Assembly (NCBI RefSeq): GCF_014199935.1 | Contig: NZ_JACHOP010000001.1 | Span: forward strand, 124,001-188,000 | DNA: 64,000 nucleotides | Source of the DNA: Methylorubrum rhodinum | GTDB lineage: Bacteria > Pseudomonadota > Alphaproteobacteria > Rhizobiales > Beijerinckiaceae | Direction of reading: 5' to 3' | Shown here: in pieces, positions 8,004 to 15,679 of the stretch | How positions within the stretch are numbered: position 1 is the stretch's first letter | Layout of the letters: every line of letters begins with the position of its first letter | Program-made: the position numbers and the translations under genes | The notes under the pieces: generated by a model | Told to the model about the DNA's origin: nothing | The model's database searches: none | What the model saw: only the letters and a program-made list of their open reading frames with translations

Positions 8004-9383
8004 TCAGTAGACCTCGGCTACCTTCGCGCGAGCCGAGGGCTTGGCCGGTGCCTTCGCGGGGACCGCCGCCGGAGTGACGGGCTTGGCCGGAGCGGCGGAG
8101 ACGGCCGCGAGGCGCGCGATGGCGAGCTTCGAGGCGGACGGCATCGCCCCCGTCTTGGACTCTGCCGTCCTGGAGACCGGTTCCGGCGCCGCCGGGCGTG
8201 CGGGCGCCTTCGCGGCGGTGACCGGGAGGGGCGCGGCGCGGGCGGGGACCGGCGCCGACGTCACCTTGAGCGGGGCGGCGGCGAGGCGCAGCGGCGGCGG
8301 TGCGAGACGCAAGGGGGCGTCGCGATGGCCGGCGGGGGCCGGGCTCCGGGCCTCGGCGACCGCCCGGTGCGGCTCGCGGGAGGGCGCCGTCCGCTCCGGC
8401 GCGCGGGCGGCGGCGGCCGCGACCGCCGGGGCCGCCACGGCCACGGGCCGGAATGGAGTGCCGCGGGCTGCGGTCGGCTGGACGGCGGCCGGCACGGCGA
8501 CGCTCGCCGCGCTCGCCAGCATGATCGGCGCGGGCCGGGCCGGGCGCGGCGCCGGGGTTGCCTCCCGCACCGCCTCGAGGGCGTCGTCGCGCTCGTCGGC
8601 GGGCTTGAAGGCGAGGGCCCGATTGGGCCGCTCGAACCGCTCGGTGAGGCGTTCCTGCGCGGGTTCGGGATCGGAGGGACCGAGATCGGCCATCATGACC
8701 GGCGCGCGGCCGATGCTGGCCGGCGTGCCGTCGGTGCGCAACGACGCCAGCAGCTTGCGGTCGTCGCTGCCGGCGATCGAGGCCTTGCCGGCATATTCGA
8801 TCCGCACCCGCGCGGTGCCGCGGCGGTGGAAGTCGAGCGCGCGGGCGGCTTCCTCCGACACGTCCATGACGCGGCCGGCGTGGTAGGGCCCGCGATCGTT
8901 GACGCGCAGCACCATCGAGTAGCCGTTGTCGAGGTTGGTCACCCGGACGTAGCTCGGCAGCGGCAGGGTCGGGTGGGCGGCGGCGATCGAGTGGCGGTCG
9001 AACACCTCGCCGTTGGCGGTGACGCGGCCATGGAAGGCGCTGCCGTACCACGAGGCAAGGCCCTCGCGGACATAGCCGCGGGCGTCCTCGCGGGGCACGT
9101 AGGTCTTGCCCGCCACCACGTAGGGCTTGCCCGAGAAGCGGCGTCCGCCCCCCTTCGGGATCGCCTCGCCCTCGTTGTAGACGCGCCGGCTCGCCCGCAC
9201 GCCGTATTTCGGATCGATGCCGTTGCCCGAGGAGGGGGCCGCGCCGGCGAATTGCGGCGGCTTGCCGGCGCAGTTGGCGGCGAGAAGCGCCACCGCGCAG
9301 GCCGTGGCCAGCCGCGCGACCGGCCCGTGACCCAGCAGGGATCGCTGCGCCGGATGCCATCCGGCCGTCCTGACACCCGCCAT
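8004..9383 (-). CDS. rlpA: RlpA-family septal ring lytic transglycosylase-like protein
   Basis: 459 residues from the ATG at 9383; an in-frame GTG at 9455 is possible but gives a longer unconserved leader. The N-terminus has a hydrophobic stretch LATACAVALLAANC that looks like a lipoprotein signal with Cys38, although Asn before the Cys is not a standard lipobox. The double-psi beta-barrel spans about 110-197: GLASWYGSAFHGRVTANGE, then VRVNDRGPYHAGRVMDVS with the conserved Asp. RlpA proteins cut naked glycan strands at the septum. The last ~240 residues are Ala/Pro-rich and lack the SPOR domain found in many RlpAs, so localisation by that route is not expected. Confidence 0.88.
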   Translation of the reverse strand: MAGVRTAGWHPAQRSLLGHGPVARLATACAVALLAANCAGKPPQFAGAAPSSGNGIDPKYGVRASRRVYNEGEAIPKGGGRRFSGKPYVVAGKTYVPREDARGYVREGLASWYGSAFHGRVTANGEVFDRHSIAAAHPTLPLPSYVRVTNLDNGYSMVLRVNDRGPYHAGRVMDVSEEAARALDFHRRGTARVRIEYAGKASIAGSDDRKLLASLRTDGTPASIGRAPVMMADLGPSDPEPAQERLTERFERPNRALAFKPADERDDALEAVREATPAPRPARPAPIMLASAASVAVPAAVQPTAARGTPFRPVAVAAPAVAAAAARAPERTAPSREPHRAVAEARSPAPAGHRDAPLRLAPPPLRLAAAPLKVTSAPVPARAAPLPVTAAKAPARPAAPEPVSRTAESKTGAMPSASKLAIARLAAVSAAPAKPVTPAAVPAKAPAKPSARAKVAEVY

Positions 9384-9799
9384 GTTGCCCGCCCGCTTTC
9401 CGCTCGACGCCACAGGGCTCCCTCCGGCCGCGGAAAGCAGGGCCGGCGGGATCACGCTTTCGGTCGGACAGCACGCGTCCTACCGTCCCCAGAGGATCGT
9501 CCGGACGCGGTAAAGGAAGGCTGAACGGAGGCGGCGGAACGGCGCCGGGGGAGGGCGGATCGCGCAAGAGAACCGGCGCAAGTGCCTGATCGATCTGGGA
9601 AAAACCCGGATGTCCCCGATTCTCGCAAGAATTCGTGAGGCAGTGCTTGAGCAAAGGCCCGCAAGCGATTGATCGGACTGACGATCGGAGCGGTGGACGT
9701 TCGGTTCGCAGGCTACGGTCCGGCGCCGCTGCGCGCCCCCCTCCCCTGCCGAGGCCCGCCGGGGCGGGCCTCTCGGGTTGGGCGAAGCCGGCCCCGCCT
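9384..9799. other. Intergenic region upstream of rlpA
   Basis: About 416 bases with no convincing gene. It should hold the rlpA promoter on the minus strand. ATTCTTGCGAGAAT (minus strand, near 9620) is a small imperfectly spaced inverted repeat. A strong hairpin at 9751-9772 marks the end of the ribbon-helix-helix gene. Confidence 0.5.
9751..9772 (-). terminator. Hairpin downstream of the ribbon-helix-helix gene
   Basis: Perfect 9-base arms GAGGCCCGC and GCGGGCCTC with a CGGG loop, 27 bases after the stop of the gene at 9800-10114. No T-tract is present, so termination is plausible but not certain. Confidence 0.45.
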
Positions 9800-10114
9800 T
9801 CAGCGCGGCCGCTCTCCCAAGATCTGCTCGATGGAGCGGGCGCCGCGCTGCCGGAACAGGAGGTCGAGGGCCTCCAGCATCAGGCCGTGCATCTTGGCGC
9901 GCTCGGCATAGGCGAGGTCGCGCAGCTGATCGTAGACCGGGGGTTCGAGATAAACCGACATCTGCTTGGCGCGCTGCTTGAGCGTGCCGGCGCTCGCCGC
10001 GGGCGATGCCGGGGCGCGGTCGAGGGTGACGATCTCGGCGCCCGGTGGCCGGGCGGGTTTCGGGGTCGCCTCCGCCACGATCGAGGCGAGGCTGAGCTTA
10101 GGCGGCTTGGACAT
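9800..10114 (-). CDS. Ribbon-helix-helix protein paired with ParA-like ATPase
   Basis: 104 residues. The first ~50 residues are Pro/Ala-rich and probably flexible. The C-terminal half is a ribbon-helix-helix unit: QMSVYLEPPVYDQLRDLA (strand plus helix A), then ERAKMHGLMLEALDLLF (helix B), then an Arg-rich tail. A flexible N-tail followed by an RHH domain is the build of centromere-binding ParG proteins; VirC2 is also an RHH protein working with a ParA-like partner. The ATG lies 17 bases inside the upstream parA gene, so translation is probably coupled. It may bind the palindromes upstream of parA and regulate the pair. Confidence 0.75.
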   Translation of the reverse strand: MSKPPKLSLASIVAEATPKPARPPGAEIVTLDRAPASPAASAGTLKQRAKQMSVYLEPPVYDQLRDLAYAERAKMHGLMLEALDLLFRQRGARSIEQILGERPR

Positions 10115-10769
10115 GACGGCCCGCCCCCCTGCCCCGGCCGGTCAGCGGGCGCGCCGCCTGCATCCGCCGCTCGATCCAGCTCCACAGCCGGCGCACCTCG
10201 CCCGCGGCCTGGCCCTTCGGGTTGAACTCGGTCACGCCCTGGCCGACGCCGATGGCGTCCTGATGGTCGGTGCGGGCGACGATGTTGACGTCGGGCAGGA
10301 TGCCGAGCACCGCGAGCCCGTCCGCCGCGTCGCGGATGCGGTAGGAGCGCGGCGGAGTCTGGTTCAGCACGAAGGCGAACTTCTTCTCCAGCCGGTAGAC
10401 GGCCGCCAGCGTCGGCTTGAACGCGCGCAGGTCGGCCGGCGTCGGGCGGCAGGGGATGATGCACAGGTCGGCCGCGCGGATCGCCGAGAGCGTGCCGGTG
10501 GAATCGACGCCGGGCGTGTCGATGAACACGTAGTCGTAGGCCGACTCGGCCAGCCGCTCCATCACGGCGTCGATCTGCGTCGCGTCGATCTGGGCGACCT
10601 CCGGACCCTCGGCGGTGCGGTGGTCGAGCCAGTCGGAGATCGTGGCCTGCCGGTCCATCTCCAGGATGCAGACGCTGTGGCCCGCCTCCTGGGCGGCGAC
10701 GGCCAGCGAGATGCACAGGGTGCTCTTGCCGCTCCCGCCCTTCTGCGTGACGAACGTGATCGCTTTCAT
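10098..10769 (-). CDS. ParA/MinD-superfamily ATPase
   Basis: 223 residues from the ATG at 10769, with AAAGGGG about 7 bases upstream. The N-terminus is the deviant Walker A motif TQKGGSGKST (residues 8-17, signature Lys first). FIDTPG is the Walker A' strand, and CRPTPADLRAF and VLNQTPPRSYR follow as in short (type Ib, ParF-like) ParAs and in VirC1. There is no N-terminal DNA-binding extension, so autoregulation would fall to the RHH partner. No ParB-like gene is nearby. It may position plasmid-like DNA, a chromosomal locus or a protein cluster. The substrate is unknown. Confidence 0.85.
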   Translation of the reverse strand: MKAITFVTQKGGSGKSTLCISLAVAAQEAGHSVCILEMDRQATISDWLDHRTAEGPEVAQIDATQIDAVMERLAESAYDYVFIDTPGVDSTGTLSAIRAADLCIIPCRPTPADLRAFKPTLAAVYRLEKKFAFVLNQTPPRSYRIRDAADGLAVLGILPDVNIVARTDHQDAIGVGQGVTEFNPKGQAAGEVRRLWSWIERRMQAARPLTGRGRGAGRHVQAA

Positions 10770-10857
10770 CGTGCGGCCCCTTTCCGGGGGGCCCGGTCCG
10801 GACGCGCGTGTCCTGTGATGCCGGGATGCCCTGATCCCGGATCTCATCCCGACATGG

Positions 10858-10872
10858 TTAACCGCCGGTTAA
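10858..10872. promoter_or_regulatory. Inverted repeat TTAACC-GCC-GGTTAA
   Basis: Perfect 6-base arms with a 3-base spacer, about 90 bases upstream of the parA-like start. It is a candidate operator or centromere half-site for the ribbon-helix-helix protein. Confidence 0.45.
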
Positions 10873-11001
10873 GGCGCGGCCGGCCCGCTGGTCCGCCGGA
10901 ATCATACTTCAAGTTGATACAACTGCGCCCCCGCACTGAACGCTTTACGCGAGCGCAGGAGAGAAGCTAAGGTTTCGAGCAGGCGGCGGCGCCGCAGGAA
11001 T

Positions 11002-11014
11002 TTACCTCAGGTAA
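11002..11014. promoter_or_regulatory. Inverted repeat TTACCT-C-AGGTAA
   Basis: Perfect 6-base arms around one base, 68 bases before the PAS gene start. It looks like an operator for a dimeric regulator. The bound protein is unknown. Confidence 0.45.
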
Positions 11015-11081
11015 TCTCGGCGGACGTTCGGAACGGTCGCCGGACGGGCGCCCCGCGCGTCAGGCTCGCTTCGGTGACGAC

Positions 11082-11645
11082 ATGACGGTCTTCCATCCCG
11101 ACCTTCCGACGGCTTTTGCCGGTTCCGCCTGCATCGGCGCCTGGGCGCACAATCCGCAGACCGACCGGATCGCCCTCTCGCCCGCCCTCGCCCGGCTGCT
11201 GGCGCTGCCCGAGGCGGCGGCCTCCGGCGCGCCGCTGCGACTGGCGCTCGCCCGGATCGAGCCGGAGGACGCGCTGCGGCTGGAGAGCGTGCTGCGGGCC
11301 GCGGGCGAGGACGGCTGCCCGTTCGAGGCCGAGTTCCGCATCCGCGGCGGCCCGGCCGGCGCCCGCTGGCTCCGGCTGATGGGCCGCTGTGCCCGCGATC
11401 CGGCCTCCGGCGCGCTCGCGACTCAGGGACTGGCCTTCGACCTGACCGAGGGCCGCGCCGACGGCCCGGCCGACCGGCTCGCCCAGCGCCGCGCCAACCG
11501 CCTCGCCGACCACGCGGTGGCGATGAAGGGGCTGGTGGCGGAACTGCGCAACCCGCCGCTCGCCCGCCTCGTCGACGAGGTCGCGGTCGAGGTCGGCCAC
11601 GAGGTCGCCCGCCGCCTGCGCGGTGGCGGGGGCCCGGTGCATTAG
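11082..11645 (+). CDS. Stand-alone PAS-domain protein
   Basis: 187 residues, cytosolic. The region of about residues 15-130 has the PAS_3-type layout: IGAWAHNPQTDRIALSPALARLL, then RIEPEDALRLESVL, EAEFRI and ARWLRLMGRC, and finally GLAFDLTEGR at the end of the sheet. The remaining ~55 residues are probably helical and end in a Gly-rich tail. No kinase, cyclase or DNA-binding output is fused, so it must signal through another protein. Ligand or redox sensing is inferred from the fold only. Confidence 0.72.
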   Translation: MTVFHPDLPTAFAGSACIGAWAHNPQTDRIALSPALARLLALPEAAASGAPLRLALARIEPEDALRLESVLRAAGEDGCPFEAEFRIRGGPAGARWLRLMGRCARDPASGALATQGLAFDLTEGRADGPADRLAQRRANRLADHAVAMKGLVAELRNPPLARLVDEVAVEVGHEVARRLRGGGGPVH

Positions 11646-11754
11646 GCCTGTCCTCGCCGCGTCCTCATCCTCACGTTGACGATGCCGGTCCCCATCCGGC
11701 ATGAGCGGGGCACCCTGGGTCACCGGGGATGTGGGGAGCATCGGGGCCGAGGGG

Positions 11755-12756
11755 ATGAGCACGGCCGAACCGGGTGTGGCCGCCCTCGCGGACGGCCTCG
11801 ATCGCACCGCGAACGCGTCGGCGGTGGGGCTCGTGGCCGTCATCGTCGCGGCCACCGACGGCGAGCCGCGGGCGCTCACCGTGCAGGTGGCCGGGCAGGC
11901 GCCGGGCCGCAGCACCGGGCTTCCGGCCGGTCCGCTCGTGCCCGCGCACGCCACGCTGGAGCGCGGCCTGCGCGCCTGGGTGGAGCAGCAGACCCACCAG
12001 CGCCTCGGCTATGTCGAGCAGCTCTACACCTTCGGCGACCGCGACCGGGAGGGCGGCGGGCGCGGTGTGCACCTGCTCTCGGTGGCCTATCTCGCGCTGG
12101 TGCGCGAGCTGCGCCCGGCCGGTCTCGCCGAGGCCGCGTGGCGCAACTGGTACCGCTATCTCCCCTGGGAGGATTTTCGCGAGGGCCGCCCGAAGGCGCT
12201 GACCGCGATCGAGGCGCGGCTGATGGACTGGGTCGCCAAGGGGCCGGACGCCAAGCTGCGGCGGCTGCGCGAGGACCGGGTCGGCCTCAGTTTCGGCCTC
12301 GGCGGGGCCTGGAACGAGGAGCGGGTGCTGGAGCGCTACGAGTTGCTCTTCGAGGCCGGGCTGATCCCCGAGGCCCGCGGGCAGGCCGGCGCGGCGGTGC
12401 CGGACGACGCGGACGTGACGGGCCAGCCCATGGCCCTCGACCACCGCCGGGTGCTCGCCACCGCGATCGGGCGCCTGCGCGGCAAGATCAAGTACCGGCC
12501 CGTGGTGTTCGAGCTGATGCCGCCGGCCTTCACGCTGCTCCAGTTGCAGCGCACCGTCGAGGCGTTGTCCGGCACCCGCCTGCACAAGCAGAACTTCCGG
12601 CGCCTCGTCGCGCAGCAGGGGCTGGTGGAGGAGACCGAGGACGTGACGAGCGGCACGGCCGGACGTCCGGCCCGGCTCGTGCGCTTCCGCCGCGAGGTCC
12701 TGCTGGAGCGCCCGGCACCGGGCGTGCGGCTCACCCCCACGCGCCGGCCGGGCTGA
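11755..12756 (+). CDS. NrtR-like NAD-metabolism regulator (Nudix-like plus winged helix)
   Basis: 333 residues from the ATG at 11755; an in-frame ATG at 11701 is also possible and neither has a good ribosome site. An N-terminal Nudix-fold part (VGLVAVIVAATDGEPRAL ... RLGYVEQLYTFGDRDR) is followed by a winged-helix part (FELMPPAFTLLQLQRTVEAL, HKQNFRRLV). NrtR proteins use the Nudix domain to sense ADP-ribose and the winged helix to repress NAD biosynthesis or salvage genes. The classical Nudix catalytic box is not evident, consistent with a sensor. No NAD biosynthesis gene is adjacent, so its targets lie elsewhere. Confidence 0.8.
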   Translation: MSTAEPGVAALADGLDRTANASAVGLVAVIVAATDGEPRALTVQVAGQAPGRSTGLPAGPLVPAHATLERGLRAWVEQQTHQRLGYVEQLYTFGDRDREGGGRGVHLLSVAYLALVRELRPAGLAEAAWRNWYRYLPWEDFREGRPKALTAIEARLMDWVAKGPDAKLRRLREDRVGLSFGLGGAWNEERVLERYELLFEAGLIPEARGQAGAAVPDDADVTGQPMALDHRRVLATAIGRLRGKIKYRPVVFELMPPAFTLLQLQRTVEALSGTRLHKQNFRRLVAQQGLVEETEDVTSGTAGRPARLVRFRREVLLERPAPGVRLTPTRRPG

Positions 12757-12778
12757 GCCGCCGCCGGCGCGGGGGCGC

Positions 12779-13294
12779 TCAGGCGTCCTTCTTGCGGCGC
12801 GGCGCGCGGGGCTTCTTCGCCGGCGCGGCCTCGGCCTCCGGCTCGGGCGCCGCTTCGACCGCCGCCTCGGGTTCCGCCCGGCGGCGCTGCTGGCCGAGGC
12901 CGAGCGCCCGGGCCAGTTCCGAGCGCTGCTCGGAATAGCTCGCCGAGGTCATCGGATAGTCGTTCGGCAGGCCCCACTTGGCCCGGTAGGCCTCGGGCGA
13001 CAGGCCGCGCAGGGTCAGGTGGCGGCGCAGCGTCTTGTAGGGCTTGCCGTCCTCGAACGAGATCAGGAAGTCGTGGCTGACCGACTTGCGGATCTCCTGC
13101 GGCGTCGCCTTGGGCGGGCCGCTGTCGGCCGGTGCGGCGCTGGCCGTGACCGAGCGGATCGCCTCGTGCACGTCGCCGATCAGGCGCGGAAGGTCGGCGC
13201 TCTGGACATGATTGTTGCTGACATAAGCCGAGACGACATCCGCCGCCAAGGTGATGAGGCGTGCGGTTTCCGCATCCTGTTCGGTGGTGTCCAT
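12779..13294 (-). CDS. MucR/Ros-family transcriptional regulator with degenerate zinc finger
   Basis: 171 residues. The N-terminal oligomerisation part (ITLAADVVSAYVSNNHVQ) and the Ros/MucR DNA-binding part (FEDGKPYKTLRRHL, then LSPEAYRAKWGLPNDYPM) are clear. In Ros the finger ligands are Cys, Cys, His, His; here the Cys positions are Ser79 and Asp82, His92 is kept, and the second His position is Arg96/Gly97. It should therefore fold without zinc, as reported for some Mesorhizobium homologues. A Glu/Ala linker and a basic tail (AKKPRAPRRKKDA) extend the usual length. MucR proteins are H-NS-like, bind AT-rich DNA and often repress themselves. The AT-rich DNA just upstream fits. Confidence 0.85.
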   Translation of the reverse strand: MDTTEQDAETARLITLAADVVSAYVSNNHVQSADLPRLIGDVHEAIRSVTASAAPADSGPPKATPQEIRKSVSHDFLISFEDGKPYKTLRRHLTLRGLSPEAYRAKWGLPNDYPMTSASYSEQRSELARALGLGQQRRRAEPEAAVEAAPEPEAEAAPAKKPRAPRRKKDA

Positions 13295-14017
13295 GGCGCC
13301 GTCTTCTCGTTCCGAGGGATTACTTGAATGAGCGTAAGCTCAGTGTCGCGACGGAGCAAGTCAGTTTGTCGTTCTTGATTCGGTTGTATGACGAAGAAAA
13401 TCGAGGCGCGAAGGGTCTATCGGACATGCTCCGCGTTCCGATGAAAAGGCAGGGAGGTCTAGTTCGACGACATCTCGGCGGCGGCAACGGACGGAATTTT
13501 CGGGCGGCCGAATATTTCAAATGTTAAAAGAACGGAGACGAATTTTGGAAAAACGTTTTTGTTCAGAGGCTTGGGAGGGGCCTCATCCGGTCGCTCGCCG
13601 CGCGGGGATCGTGGCAGCGCGAAAAGCCGAACGGTCAAGGCCGATTGCGGCTCACCACACGCATCGGTATGCGGCGGGCCGCCGCAGGCCTACGTATTTT
13701 CTGTGGATTTCCAGGGCTTATGCGCAGGCGGCCGGTGGCCGATGCAGCCGCGATGCGCCGGTCGACGGCTTCGGCAGACGGCCGGGACGCCTATGAGCCG
13801 GCTATCGCGACAGAATTCGCTTCAACGAATACGGCCGATCGGCGTCGAGACGGCTTTCGAATCCGGGGCGGCAAGGCGGGGCGACGCAGGATGCATTCGG
13901 TCGTGCCGCAGGTGAACGCCGGCATGCATTGACAAGCCATGGCGCGCCGGAGCGCACGAACGAAAAACCCCCGGCGATCGTCCGACCGCCGGGGGGCTCG
14001 TCTGGAAAAATCAGCGC
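13295..14017. other. Gene-free region upstream of the MucR gene, AT-rich near the promoter
   Basis: About 720 bases. The first ~270 bases next to the MucR start are unusually AT-rich (line 13321 is 47% GC and line 13501 is 38% GC by count) and include AATATTTCAAATGTTAAAAG. The remainder returns to high GC. Short open frames here lack plausible starts or codon character. The likely content is the MucR promoter with self-binding sites, plus the argC terminator at the far end. Confidence 0.55.
13961..13997 (-). terminator. argC: Factor-independent terminator of argC
   Basis: Read on the minus strand: stem CCCCCGGCG, a 10-base loop, CGCCGGGGG, then TTTTT. It lies 20 bases after the argC stop. 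Confidence 0.8.
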
Positions 14018-14959
14018 TCAGTCCAGCCCGAGCATCAGCCCGAGATTCTGCACCGCCGCGCCGGAGGCGCCCTTGCCGAGATTGTCGAGGCGGGCGACGA
14101 GCACCGCCTGTCGGTGGCCGTCCGAACCGAACACCCGCAGCTCCAGCCGGTCGGTGTCGTTGAGCGCCTCCGGCTCGATCCGCTCGCGGTGGGCGCCGTC
14201 CTCGGCACCGGGCACGACCCGCACCTGATCGGAGTCCGCGTACCATGCGGTCAGGGCCGCTTCGAGATCGCCGGCCGCGGGGCGGGCGGGCAGCGCGTCG
14301 AGGTGGAGCGGGATGCTCACCAGCATGCCCTGCCGAAAATTGCCGACGGAGGGGATGAAGATCGGCCGCCGGGACAGGCCGGCATAGGTCTGGAGTTCCG
14401 GCAGGTGCTTGTGGCCGAAGCCGAGGCCGTAGAGCTCGAAGGCCGGGGCGCGGCCGGCCTCGTAGGCCTCGATCATGCCCTTGCCGCCGCCGCTGTAGCC
14501 GCTCACCGCGTTGACGCTGATCGCTGTGTCGGGCGCGACCAGCCCGGCCTCGACGAGGGGGCGCAGCAGGGCAATGGCCCCGGTCGGGTAGCAGCCGGGA
14601 TTGGCGACCCGGCGGGCGGCGCGGATGATGCCGGCCTGATCGCGGGTCAGCTCGGCGAAGCCGTAGGCCCAGCCCTCGGCGACGCGGTGCGCCGTGCTGG
14701 CGTCGAGCAGCTTCGGGCCGCCGTTCGAGAGGGAGTCGGCAAGCTGCGCGGTCTCGCGGGAGGCGTCGTCGGGCAGGCACAGGACCGCGAGGTCGACCGC
14801 TTCGAGGATCGCCCGCTTGGCGTTCGGGTCCTTGCGGCTCTCGTGCGGGATGCTGACCACGGTGACGCGGCCGTCGCGCTCCAGCCGCTCGCGGATGCCG
14901 AGCCCGGTCGTGCCGGCCTCGCCATCGATGAACACCTTCGGCCTGCTCGCCTCGGACAT
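14018..14959 (-). CDS. argC: N-acetyl-gamma-glutamyl-phosphate reductase
   Basis: 313 residues, which places it in the shorter (type 2) ArgC class. It reduces N-acetylglutamyl-phosphate to the semialdehyde with NADPH, the third step of arginine biosynthesis. The N-terminus has KVFIDGEAGTTGLGI for dinucleotide binding, and the catalytic cysteine is in VANPGCYPTGA. SGYSGGGKGMIEAYE and FIPSVGNFRQGM are typical of the C-terminal catalytic half. It is a single gene with its own terminator. Another arginine gene in the window, argH, is 31 kb away. Confidence 0.95.
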   Translation of the reverse strand: MSEASRPKVFIDGEAGTTGLGIRERLERDGRVTVVSIPHESRKDPNAKRAILEAVDLAVLCLPDDASRETAQLADSLSNGGPKLLDASTAHRVAEGWAYGFAELTRDQAGIIRAARRVANPGCYPTGAIALLRPLVEAGLVAPDTAISVNAVSGYSGGGKGMIEAYEAGRAPAFELYGLGFGHKHLPELQTYAGLSRRPIFIPSVGNFRQGMLVSIPLHLDALPARPAAGDLEAALTAWYADSDQVRVVPGAEDGAHRERIEPEALNDTDRLELRVFGSDGHRQAVLVARLDNLGKGASGAAVQNLGLMLGLD

Positions 14960-15082
14960 CGCGTTCCTCGCTCGGCCGGATTACCGGCCTCTTCCGTTCT
15001 GGCGCGCAGGTGGAAGCTTCGCCCGCGCCTGTCAACGCCGATGATCGGCCCGTTCTGTCCACCGCGGAGAGCGGGCCCTGGC

Positions 15083-15107
15083 GGAACTCAGCATGCGACC
15101 TTCTGTT
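15083..15107 (+). promoter_or_regulatory. Candidate EcfG-type general stress promoter
   Basis: GGAAC, 16 bases, then TGTT, ending about 38 bases before the start of the DUF5872 gene. The general stress sigma factor EcfG of this group recognises GGAAC near -35 and GTT near -10. The match is by eye and the spacing is near the expected range. Confidence 0.4.
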
Positions 15108-15145
15108 GACAGCCGAATGTCGAAGCCCCGAACCGGAGGAAGGTC

Positions 15146-15676
15146 ATGGCCGAGCGCGCGAAGAAAACCGATCCGAAGCTGTGGGACAAGGTGAAGAAGG
15201 AGGTCACGCAGTCCTCCAAGGGCGGCAAGCCCGGCCAATGGTCCGCCCGCAAGGCGCAGATGGCGACCTCCGAATACAAGAAGGAGGGCGGCGGCTACGC
15301 GGGGAGGAAGACCGACGACAACAGTCTCAAGCAGTGGACCGACGAGGAGTGGGGCACGAAGTCGGGCGAGGAGAGCGGGAAAACCGGCGAGCGCTACCTG
15401 CCGAAGAAGGCCCGCGAGAAGATCTCCGATTCCGAGTACAAGCGCTCGAGCGCCAAGAAGCGGGCCGACACCGCGAAGGGCCGGCAGCACTCGAAGCAGC
15501 CCGCGGACGTCGCCGAAAAGGCGGCCTCGGCCCGCAAGACAGGCGGCAAATCCGGGAGCACGTCGGATCGCGGCGGCGTCACCAAGGCGGATCTGATGGA
15601 GCGGGCGCGCAAGCGCGACATTCCCGGCCGCTCGAAGATGACGAAGGGCGAGCTGGAGCGCGCGCTCTCGGCCTGA
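15146..15676 (+). CDS. DUF5872-like basic protein with Rho-N-type C-terminal helix pair
   Basis: 176 residues, very rich in Lys, Ser and Glu. The N-terminal part reads KLWDKVKKEVTQSSKGGKP, WSARKAQMATSEYKKEGGGY and SLKQWTDEEWGTKSG, which matches the DUF5872 pattern. A repeat of EYKxxSAKKRADTAKGR type follows. The C-terminus (TKADLMERARKRDIPGRSKM, then GELERAL) looks like a short Rho-N/SAP-type nucleic-acid-binding helix pair. No signal peptide is present. An upstream GGAAC-TGTT pair suggests general stress control, and a DNA-protective or stress role is plausible. The function is not established. Confidence 0.78.
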   Translation: MAERAKKTDPKLWDKVKKEVTQSSKGGKPGQWSARKAQMATSEYKKEGGGYAGRKTDDNSLKQWTDEEWGTKSGEESGKTGERYLPKKAREKISDSEYKRSSAKKRADTAKGRQHSKQPADVAEKAASARKTGGKSGSTSDRGGVTKADLMERARKRDIPGRSKMTKGELERALSA

Positions 15677-15679
15677 CCC

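Larger units (their letters stand above)
10770..11081. promoter_or_regulatory. Divergent control region between parA-like and PAS genes
   Basis: 312 bases between diverging genes. It contains two perfect inverted repeats (10858-10872 and 11002-11014) and an AT-richer patch around 10902-10925 suited to promoters. This is the natural place for operators or a partition site for the ParA/RHH pair. No gene is seen. Confidence 0.5.

Noticed and set aside
7944..9524. Plus-strand frame opposite rlpA
   Set aside because: Low-complexity Gly/Arg-rich product without domains; rlpA is well supported on the other strand.
13261..13527. 88-codon plus-strand frame spanning the MucR start and AT-rich leader
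   Set aside because: It starts inside the MucR gene, lacks a ribosome site and has no domain. The AT-rich DNA is better explained as a control region.
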